Of a stretch of 10,880 nucleotides of DNA, positions 5,304 through 10,880 are shown piece after piece. Position numbers and translations under genes: made by a program. Below the pieces are notes generated by a model that saw only the letters and a program-made list of their open reading frames with translations, was not told the DNA's origin and did no database searches. This stretch comes from JAIVJN01 sp036732565 (GTDB lineage: Bacteria; Acidobacteriota; Vicinamibacteria; Vicinamibacterales; UBA2999). The stretch lies in NCBI GenBank assembly GCA_036732565.1, contig DAINCF010000228.1, positions 1-10,880 of the forward strand, written 5' to 3'. Position 1 is the stretch's first letter. Every line of letters begins with the position of its first letter.

Positions 5304-6632
5304 TTAGCTCGGCGTGGGTGTGATAACGGGTTCGAACCAGCCGATGGTCCGGTTGTCGGCGCGCAGCCATCGCGCGGCCGCGCGACTGACTTCGTCGGCG
5401 GTCACCCGCGATAACCGCAGCTGGAGATCGTAGTACACCTGCCAGCGCGCGATGGTGTGGAAGTAGCCGAGCTGATGCGCGATGTCGGTGACGCCGTCGC
5501 CGTCGTAGACGAACCGCGCCCGTAACTGCCCCTTGACCTTGCGCAGCTCGGCGTCGGCGATGCCTTCGCGGGCAATGCGATCGAGCTCGTCGAGGACGAC
5601 CTCCTCGACCGCGGACAGCGTCTGCCCCTCGGCGATCGTCGCCGACAGGTAATAGAGAAACGGCTGCTCGGTCGGCAGCAGCGCGCCGCCAATCGATGAG
5701 GCCAGGCCTTTGTCCACGAGCGCGCGATAGAGCCGCGCGCTTCGCTGCGGCGGCGGGATTTTGTGGCTCGACCAGAGATTGAGTCCTGCCGCACCGGTCA
5801 GGACGGCATCGACGCAGAGCAACGGGAAGAAATCCGGGTCCTCGAGCGCTGGCGCATGAAACGCCGCGCGCCAATAGGCCGTCGTCCCTTCGCGCCGCAG
5901 GATCACCCGACGCTCCGCCTGCTGGTCGGGCTCGACGACGCGCGGGCGGACCGGGGTCGGCCGGACATCGATACCGCCGAAATGGTGGTCCACGCGCCGC
6001 AGGGTTTCGTCCGCGTCGACGTCACCGACAACCACGAGCGTCGCGTTCGACGGCACGTAGAACTTGCGATAGTGTCCGTGCAAATCGTCGCGCGTCATCG
6101 TGTGCAGGTCGCCGAGCCATCCGATGGTCGGATGACGATACGGATGCACCTTGAGCGCGGTGGCGGTGACCTCGGTGTCGAGCAGCTGCTCGGGATCGTT
6201 CTCTCCGCCCTTGAGCTCGGAGATAATGACGGTCCGCTCCGATTCGCAGTCTTCAGGATCGTAGAGGCTCGCGTCCATGCGCTCGGCCTCGATGAAGAGC
6301 ATGCGATCGAGCGCGTCTCTCGACGCGGTCTCGAGATACGTAGTCTGGTCGATCCAGGTGTAGCCGTTCCACGTGCCGCCGAAACGTTCGATGATGCCCT
6401 TGACCTGATCGCGCGGGATGTTGCGCGTGCCCTTGAAGTTCATGTGCTCGACCCAGTGCGACACACCGGTGAGCCCGGGACCCTCGTCGCGCGAGCCGAC
6501 CTTGTACCAGCACCACACGGACGCGAGCGGCGCGGTGTGGAGCTCCTGCACGAGGACAGTCAGCCCGTTGTCCAGGACGGTCTCGCGGACCACTGGAACG
6601 GCCGTCGAAACGGACGAGCGCGACAGAGCCAT
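5304..6632 (-). CDS. M16-family zinc metallopeptidase, catalytic subunit
   Basis: This 442-residue protein carries the inverted zinc motif HWVEH (residues 59-63, Glu62 as catalytic base) followed by NFKGT. The third zinc ligand is probably Glu139 in ERTVIISELKGG. The fold continues with HPYRHPTIGWLGDL, YVPSNATLVVVGDVD and an inactive second lobe (RLYRALVDKGLASSIGG). The Arg/Tyr substrate-binding signature is weak here but present in the next gene, so the two probably form a heterodimer that degrades peptides. The ATG at 6632 starts MALSRSS, close to the conserved TVLDNGLTVLV. The frame stays open to 6719, but that would overlap ileS and add an unlikely Cys/Arg-rich extension. No signal peptide is seen with this start. 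Only 29 bases separate it from the divergent ileS. Confidence 0.94.
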   Translation of the reverse strand: MALSRSSVSTAVPVVRETVLDNGLTVLVQELHTAPLASVWCWYKVGSRDEGPGLTGVSHWVEHMNFKGTRNIPRDQVKGIIERFGGTWNGYTWIDQTTYLETASRDALDRMLFIEAERMDASLYDPEDCESERTVIISELKGGENDPEQLLDTEVTATALKVHPYRHPTIGWLGDLHTMTRDDLHGHYRKFYVPSNATLVVVGDVDADETLRRVDHHFGGIDVRPTPVRPRVVEPDQQAERRVILRREGTTAYWRAAFHAPALEDPDFFPLLCVDAVLTGAAGLNLWSSHKIPPPQRSARLYRALVDKGLASSIGGALLPTEQPFLYYLSATIAEGQTLSAVEEVVLDELDRIAREGIADAELRKVKGQLRARFVYDGDGVTDIAHQLGYFHTIARWQVYYDLQLRLSRVTADEVSRAAARWLRADNRTIGWFEPVITPTPS

Positions 6633-6634
6633 AC

Positions 6635-6650
6635 GGCCATTATTACAATA
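6635..6650. promoter_or_regulatory. Shared divergent promoter region of ileS and the M16 operon
   Basis: The 29 bases between the two starts (6633-6661) are AT-rich only at 6639-6650. Plus strand: TACAAT at 6644-6649 matches five of six bases of the -10 consensus and lies 12 bases before the ileS ATG. Minus strand: TGTAATAAT resembles an extended -10 about 7-8 bases before the M16 ATG at 6632. Neither gene has a Shine-Dalgarno sequence, so both mRNAs could be leaderless or nearly so. The two -10 elements overlap, so RNA polymerase could serve only one direction at a time. Matching -35 elements are weak. Confidence 0.45.
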
Positions 6651-6661
6651 GACAGACCGCC

Positions 6662-9493
6662 ATGCCCGAATGGAAGGACACCTGCAATCTGCCCCGGACC
6701 GCTTTCTCCATGAAGGCAAACCTGCAAACGGCCGAGCCGGAGGCGGTCGCGCGCTGGGACGGGATGAACCTGTACAGTAAGCTCCGAAATGCCCGTAAAG
6801 GCGCGCCGCTGTTCATCTTCCACGACGGGCCGCCCTACGCGAATGGCGAGATCCACATCGGCCAGGCGCTCAATAAGACGCTCAAGGACCTGGTGGTCAA
6901 GTCCCGGAATATGGCTGGGTTCGACGCGCCGTACGTCCCCGGCTGGGATTGCCACGGGCTCCCGATCGAGCTGAAGGTCGACCGGCAGCTGGGGCCCAAG
7001 AAGCGGCAGATGTCGGTAGCCGATTTCCGTCGGGCATGCCGCGCCTACGCCGAGAAATACGTCGAGATCCAGCGTCAGAACTTCAAGCGTCTGGGCATCT
7101 TCGGCACGTGGGACGACCCCTACCTCACGATGAGTTACGGCTATCAAGCCGCCATCGTCCGCGCCCTCGGCAAGTTCGTCGAGCAGGACATGGTCTACAA
7201 GGGCAAGAAGCCGGTGCACTGGTGCACGCACTGTCGCACCGCGCTGGCCGAAGCCGAGGTCGAGTACGAGCCGCACACGTCGCCGTCGGTGTACGTCGAG
7301 TTCCCGCTCGCCGACTCGAGCCGCGAGGAGCTCGCGGGCCGGCTCCCTGCACTCGCGGGACGACGAGTCTCTGTGCTCATCTGGACGACGACGCCGTGGA
7401 CGATTCCGTCGAACCTGGCCATCGCGTTTCATCCGGACTTCGTCTACGGGGCGTATCAAGTTGATGGTCCGCCTAAAGGCGGACCCCACATGGTGGCTGG
7501 AGGCGGAGCCGACGTAGTGATACTGGCGCGCGATCTTGCCGAGGCGGTCTCGGCAAGAATCCGCAAGGCGTTCGGCGAGCCGCTCGCCACGTTCGAGGGG
7601 CGTACACTCGAGCGCCTCGTGTTCCGTCACCCGCTGTACGACCGGGACTCGTTAGGGGTGCTTGGTGACTACGTCACGCTCGAGGCCGGCACCGGCGCCG
7701 TACACACGGCCCCCGGCCACGGTTCGGACGACTACCACACGGGTGTGAAGTACGGGCTGGAGGTCTTGGCACCGCTCGATGCCGGCGGGCACTACCTGGA
7801 CACGGTAGAGCTCTTCGCCGGCATGCAGGTCTTCGAAGCCAATCCGAAGATCGCCGATGCCCTCGCGGAGCGCGGGCGACTCTGGCATCGCGAGGAGTAC
7901 GAACACTCGTACCCGCACTGCTGGCGCTGCCACAACCCCGTGATCTTCCTGGCGACGCCGCAGTGGTTCATCGCGATGGAACGCCAGCGCCTTCGCGAGC
8001 GGGCGTTGGAGGCGATCGATCGCACGCGGTGGATCCCGCCATGGGGCCACGATCGTATCTACAACATGATCGCCCACCGCCCCGACTGGTGCATCTCGCG
8101 CCAGCGCTCGTGGGGCGTGCCGATCCCGGCGGTGGATTGCACCTCGTGCGGGCACGCGCTGTTGACGCGCGACCTGACCGATCGCGCGGCGGCCGTGTTC
8201 GACAAGTACGGGGCCGACGCCTGGTACGAGCGGCCGATCGAAGAGTTCTTGCCGCCCAATCTGACGTGTCCGACGTGTGGAGGAACAACTTTCGAGCGCG
8301 AATCGAACATCCTCGACGTGTGGTTCGATTCGGGCTCCAGTCACGAGGCGGTCCTGGAGACGTGGCCCGGCCAGCGGTGGCCGGCGGATATGTATCTCGA
8401 GGGCAGCGACCAGCACCGCGGCTGGTTCCACAGCTCGCTGCTCGTCGGCATCGGTACGCGCGGGCAGGCGCCGTTCCACCAGGTCCTGACGCACGGCTTC
8501 GTGGTCGACGAGGACGGCCGGAAGATGTCGAAGTCGCTCGGAAACGGCATCGAGCCGCAAGAAGTGATCAAGCAGAGCGGCGCCGAGGTGCTGCGCCTGT
8601 GGGTCTCGATGGTCGATTACCGCGAAGATATCCGGCTGGGCCCGGAGATCCTCGCGCGCACGGTCGAGGCCTATCGGAAGATCCGTAACCTCATGCGGGT
8701 GCTGGTCGCAAACCTCTTTGACTTCGATCCGGCGCGCGATCAGCTGCCGCCGGAGCGCATGCTGGAGATCGATCGGTGGGCGATGGCGCGCTACGCCGAC
8801 GCCGCCAGCCGCATCGGGAAGGCTTACGAGGATTTCGAGTATCCCTCGATCTTCCAGGCGGCCAACCAGCTGATCACCGTGGACCTGAGCGCGTTCTACG
8901 TGGACATCACGAAAGATCGGATGTACACGTTCGGCGCGCAGTCCGAGGCCCGGCGGTCCGGTCAAACGGCGATGTTCCACATCGTCGACGGGCTGGCCCG
9001 GCTGCTGGCGCCGGTGCTGCCGGTGACGATGGACGAGCTGTGGCGGAACTTACCCGGGACGCGCGAAGAGTCAGTGCACTTGGCGCTGTTCCCGCGCGAC
9101 GTGGCGCGATGGCAGGATGCGGATCTGGTCGAGCGCTGGACGCGACTCGGCGAGGTTCGCGATCAGGTCAACGCGGCGCTGGAGGAGAAGCGGCAAGGCA
9201 AGCTGATCGCCGCGTCGCTGTCGGCGAAGGTGACGTTGATCGCCTCGCCGGAGTTGCTGCCGTTGCTCGAACGGTATCGAGACGAGCTGGCGCCGATCTT
9301 CGGTGTCTCGCACGTCGACGTCGTCGAGTCTGCCGTGACTGGCGGCGCGGGCGTGGAAGTACGGGTGGACAAGGCCGACGGCGTGAAGTGTCAGCGCTGC
9401 TGGCGTTACGTCGACAAGGTGAGCGGCGACGCGCCGTTCGAAGGTATCTGCGAGCGCTGTGTGGACGCGCTGGCGGAGCCGGTGAACGGATAG
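6662..9493 (+). CDS. ileS: Isoleucyl-tRNA synthetase
   Basis: IleRS attaches isoleucine to tRNA-Ile and edits misactivated valine. The 943-residue length is normal for the bacterial type. MPEWKDTCNLPRTAFSMKANL is the typical start. The first ATP motif appears as HIGQ (residues 65-68) instead of HIGH, inside GPPYANGEIHIGQALNK. The second is KMSKS (621-625). The CP1 editing domain shows LIWTTTPWTIPSNLAIAF and HTAPGHGSDDY. The tRNA-anticodon region ends in a zinc knuckle with Cys910, Cys913, Cys930 and Cys933. Residues 269-283 (GPPKGGPHMVAGGGA) interrupt a stretch that in E. coli-like enzymes passes directly from QIDG to VILAKD; they are encoded by a 20-bp palindrome and its flank. No Shine-Dalgarno sequence precedes the ATG. 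lspA follows after seven bases. Confidence 0.98.
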   Translation: MPEWKDTCNLPRTAFSMKANLQTAEPEAVARWDGMNLYSKLRNARKGAPLFIFHDGPPYANGEIHIGQALNKTLKDLVVKSRNMAGFDAPYVPGWDCHGLPIELKVDRQLGPKKRQMSVADFRRACRAYAEKYVEIQRQNFKRLGIFGTWDDPYLTMSYGYQAAIVRALGKFVEQDMVYKGKKPVHWCTHCRTALAEAEVEYEPHTSPSVYVEFPLADSSREELAGRLPALAGRRVSVLIWTTTPWTIPSNLAIAFHPDFVYGAYQVDGPPKGGPHMVAGGGADVVILARDLAEAVSARIRKAFGEPLATFEGRTLERLVFRHPLYDRDSLGVLGDYVTLEAGTGAVHTAPGHGSDDYHTGVKYGLEVLAPLDAGGHYLDTVELFAGMQVFEANPKIADALAERGRLWHREEYEHSYPHCWRCHNPVIFLATPQWFIAMERQRLRERALEAIDRTRWIPPWGHDRIYNMIAHRPDWCISRQRSWGVPIPAVDCTSCGHALLTRDLTDRAAAVFDKYGADAWYERPIEEFLPPNLTCPTCGGTTFERESNILDVWFDSGSSHEAVLETWPGQRWPADMYLEGSDQHRGWFHSSLLVGIGTRGQAPFHQVLTHGFVVDEDGRKMSKSLGNGIEPQEVIKQSGAEVLRLWVSMVDYREDIRLGPEILARTVEAYRKIRNLMRVLVANLFDFDPARDQLPPERMLEIDRWAMARYADAASRIGKAYEDFEYPSIFQAANQLITVDLSAFYVDITKDRMYTFGAQSEARRSGQTAMFHIVDGLARLLAPVLPVTMDELWRNLPGTREESVHLALFPRDVARWQDADLVERWTRLGEVRDQVNAALEEKRQGKLIAASLSAKVTLIASPELLPLLERYRDELAPIFGVSHVDVVESAVTGGAGVEVRVDKADGVKCQRCWRYVDKVSGDAPFEGICERCVDALAEPVNG
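7466..7485. repeat. 20-bp palindrome inside ileS
   Basis: GGTCCGCCT (7466-7474), centre AA, AGGCGGACC (7477-7485): perfect nine-base arms. It is followed by an imperfect dyad CCACATGGTGG (7486-7496). The CCTAAAGG core is identical to that of the intergenic REP at 2139-2146. It encodes G-P-P-K-G-G-P in the CP1 editing-domain region without breaking the frame. Confidence 0.85.
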
Positions 9494-9500
9494 CGCGTCG

Positions 9501-10001
9501 ATGCCACTGCCGTTCGAACGCCGGCTGGAGGTCCTGACGGCGCTCATCGTAATCGTCCTGGACCAGGTGACGAAGAGCCTGGTGCGGGACAGCATGGAGC
9601 TGTGGGAGAGCGCCACGGTGATCCCAGGCTTCCTGAACCTGACGCGCGTCCACAATACAGGCGCGGCGTTCGGGATGCTGAACACGTTGGACGTGCCGTT
9701 CAAGGCGGTGGCGCTGACCGGCGTGGCAGCGCTGGCCCTGATCGGTGTCGCCTGGTACGCGGTGAGCATTCCGCGTCACGACTTGCTGGCGCGGCTTGGC
9801 ATCGCCATGATCGCGGGCGGCGCCGTCGGCAACCTGATCGATCGCGCAACCATGGGCTACGTCCTCGACTTCGTGGACGCGTATTGGCGCGGCTGGCACT
9901 TCTGGGCCTTCAATGTGGCCGACGCCGCCATCACTGTCGGGGTGTGCCTGATGCTCCTCGACCTCCTCGGGCTGGGACGCCGTGTATCCAATCCTGTTTG
10001 A
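9501..10001 (+). CDS. lspA: Lipoprotein signal peptidase (signal peptidase II)
   Basis: LspA is an inner-membrane aspartyl protease that removes the signal peptide in front of the diacylglyceryl-cysteine of prolipoproteins. The 166 residues contain four hydrophobic segments (about 11-27, 67-88, 97-112, 137-157). Family motifs are DQVTK (21-25), NTGAAFG (52-58), GNLIDRA (110-116, catalytic Asp114), LDF (122-124) and FNVADAAI (137-144, catalytic Asp141). Length is normal. The ATG lies seven bases after the ileS stop without a clear ribosome site, so translation is probably coupled to ileS. The 3' end overlaps lgt by 20 bases. The ileS-lspA order is a widespread bacterial arrangement; here the partner enzyme Lgt is added directly. 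Confidence 0.97.
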   Translation: MPLPFERRLEVLTALIVIVLDQVTKSLVRDSMELWESATVIPGFLNLTRVHNTGAAFGMLNTLDVPFKAVALTGVAALALIGVAWYAVSIPRHDLLARLGIAMIAGGAVGNLIDRATMGYVLDFVDAYWRGWHFWAFNVADAAITVGVCLMLLDLLGLGRRVSNPV

Positions 10002-10803
10002 GCTCGGACCGATCACTATCTATACCTACGGTGTGCTGCTGGCGGGGGCGTACCTGATTGGCCTGGGGCTGGCGGCACAACGCGCCAAGGCGGCGGGCCT
10101 CGACAGCTCGAAGGTCCTGGACCTCGGCATCTGGGTGATCATCGCCGCCCTGGTCGGTGCCAAGGCGTTGCTCTTCGTCGTCGAGTTCAGCCACTTCACC
10201 GCGAGCTGGCAGGAGTTCATGACGCTCCTGCGATCGGGGGGCGTGTTCTACGGCGGGCTCGTCGCGGCAATCGTCGTCTGCATCTACCAGCTGCGCAAGC
10301 ACAAGCTGCCGCTGTGGCATTCGGCCGATCTGTTCGCGCCCGGGATTGCGCTGGGCTACTTCGTCGGACGTCTCGGCTGCCTGGCCGCCGGCTGCTGTTT
10401 CGGGAAACCCACGGATGTCGCCTGGGCGGTTACCTTCACGAACCCCGTGGCCAACCTGAACGTCGGGACGCCGCTGAACATCCCGTTGCACCCGACACAG
10501 CTGTATGAGTCCGCTGCGGGGCTGATGATCTTCCTCATCCTGGTCGCGACCGAGCGCCGGGGCAAGCCGTTCGCCGGGCGGACGTTCTGGCTGTTCGTGC
10601 TGCTGTACTCCATCTCGCGCTTCATCATCGAGTTCTATCGCGGCGACGATCGCGGCATGGTGTTCAGCGCGTTGTCGACGTCGCAGTTCATCTCCCTGGT
10701 GATGGCGCCGCTCAGCCTGGTGATGCTGTGGTATCTCAGCCGTCCGGCGCAGCCGGCCGCGCCGGAAGCGCCCTCGCGTCCACGCAAACCGCGATTCGCG
10801 TGA
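9982..10803 (+). CDS. lgt: Prolipoprotein diacylglyceryl transferase
   Basis: Lgt transfers diacylglycerol from phosphatidylglycerol to the lipobox cysteine, the step before LspA. The 273-residue protein has about seven membrane segments and the start YPILFELGPITIYTYGVLLA, which identifies the GTG at 9982 as initiator inside lspA. Conserved parts are SGGVFYGGL (85-93), GRLGCLAAGCCFGKPT (129-144, with Arg130 of the Lgt signature), HPTQLYES (170-177) and SRFIIEFYRGDDRG (212-225). Tyr90 stands where E. coli has His103 of HGGL, and Cys133 and the Cys138-Cys139 pair replace the Asn and Glu of the E. coli GRIGN...E motif. I recall this GC-GCC form as a known subtype in other phyla, so the enzyme is probably active. 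The C-terminus ends in a Pro/Arg-rich tail after the last helix. Confidence 0.97.
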   Translation: MYPILFELGPITIYTYGVLLAGAYLIGLGLAAQRAKAAGLDSSKVLDLGIWVIIAALVGAKALLFVVEFSHFTASWQEFMTLLRSGGVFYGGLVAAIVVCIYQLRKHKLPLWHSADLFAPGIALGYFVGRLGCLAAGCCFGKPTDVAWAVTFTNPVANLNVGTPLNIPLHPTQLYESAAGLMIFLILVATERRGKPFAGRTFWLFVLLYSISRFIIEFYRGDDRGMVFSALSTSQFISLVMAPLSLVMLWYLSRPAQPAAPEAPSRPRKPRFA

Positions 10804-10809
10804 TGCCAT

Positions 10810-10821
10810 CCCACGCGTGGG
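10810..10821. terminator. 12-bp palindrome CCCACGCGTGGG after lgt
   Basis: A perfect palindrome seven bases past the lgt stop. It may act as a weak terminator or processing site for the ileS-lspA-lgt message, but it has no loop of useful size and no T tract. Its inner ten bases also occur at 1636-1645 in the secreted-protein gene. Confidence 0.3.
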
Positions 10822-10837
10822 GCGCCGCCTGCAGGTC

Positions 10838-10880
10838 CGTACGTAGCGCAGGCCTTCAGGCCTGCCATCGCCGAAAAGGC
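10838..10880. repeat. REP copy downstream of lgt, cut by the window edge
   Basis: CCGTACGTAGCG is followed by the perfect palindrome GCAGGCCT-TC-AGGCCTGC (10848-10865) and then CATCGCCGAAAAGGC. From CGTAGCG through AGGCCTGCCA it matches the left half of the doublet at 2097-2121 with a single difference. The right half, if present, lies beyond the window. The palindrome could also serve as a transcript-end hairpin for the operon. Confidence 0.75.

Noticed and set aside
5304..6719. Extended M16 start at 6719
   Set aside because: It would add 29 Arg/Cys-rich residues with no counterpart in the family and overlap ileS by 58 bases; the ATG at 6632 fits better.
6560..7630. 356-codon minus-strand frame spanning the M16/ileS divergent region
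   Set aside because: It overlaps both starts and is antisense to ileS; its composition is that of a shadow frame.
7652..8980. 442-codon open frame antisense to ileS
   Set aside because: It lies wholly opposite highly conserved IleRS sequence and has no recognisable domain or ribosome site.
9931..10809. 292-codon minus-strand frame opposite lgt
   Set aside because: lgt is unmistakable on the other strand; this product is low-complexity Arg/Glu-rich.
10635..10868. Small minus-strand protein reading MAGLKACAT
   Set aside because: Its start lies in the REP palindrome and the rest is antisense to lgt. It is a repeat-derived spurious frame.

Overview
The window is high-GC bacterial DNA, densely packed with housekeeping genes and dotted with short palindromic repeats. 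The REP-like repeat GCAGGCCT-TC-AGGCCTGC next to CGTAGCG/CGCTACG ends, the CAGATT-rich intergenic element and the small secreted protein with a TVTGC motif are features I associate, from memory, with Acidobacteriota (Vicinamibacteria-like metagenome genomes). That assignment is inference; no rRNA or other taxonomic marker was checked.

Layout: (i) 2-679 (+) is the 3' part of prmC, the release-factor glutamine methyltransferase, overlapping tail to tail with a Kbp/YgaU-like BON+LysM protein (639-1013, -). (ii) 1158-1499 (+) is a Hint/HIT-family protein with a likely leaderless promoter. It converges on a small secreted protein of unknown function (1566-1988, -). (iii) 1989-2276 has no gene and holds a REP doublet, five tandem 21-23 bp units and a hairpin. 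(iv) On the minus strand a HAD phosphatase (3154-3840) and a GNAT-like protein (2277-3143) form a two-gene unit. They are separated by a CAGATT-type repeat element (3850-4008) from an upstream M16 peptidase pair: the catalytic subunit (5304-6632), then the inactive partner (4013-5287). (v) Divergent from the M16 pair, only 29 bp away, runs ileS-lspA-lgt (6662-10803, +): isoleucyl-tRNA synthetase followed by the two lipoprotein-maturation enzymes, signal peptidase II and diacylglyceryl transferase. Another REP copy lies after lgt and runs to the window edge.

How the genes work together: lgt attaches diacylglycerol to the lipobox cysteine of prolipoproteins and lspA then cuts the signal peptide, so these two adjacent genes supply consecutive steps. 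The M16 pair probably forms a heterodimeric zinc protease. prmC and ileS serve translation.

The most interesting signal is that palindromic elements lie in intergenic DNA and also appear, in frame, inside conserved proteins. There is a 20-bp palindrome in the IleRS editing-domain region, a 25-bp palindrome in the GNAT gene, and a degenerate repeat-like linker in PrmC. The IleRS palindrome shares its CCTAAAGG core with an intergenic REP in the same window. This resembles the protein-coding palindromic elements described in Rickettsia, but in a different lineage. No CRISPR array, tRNA, rRNA, transposase or phage gene was seen.
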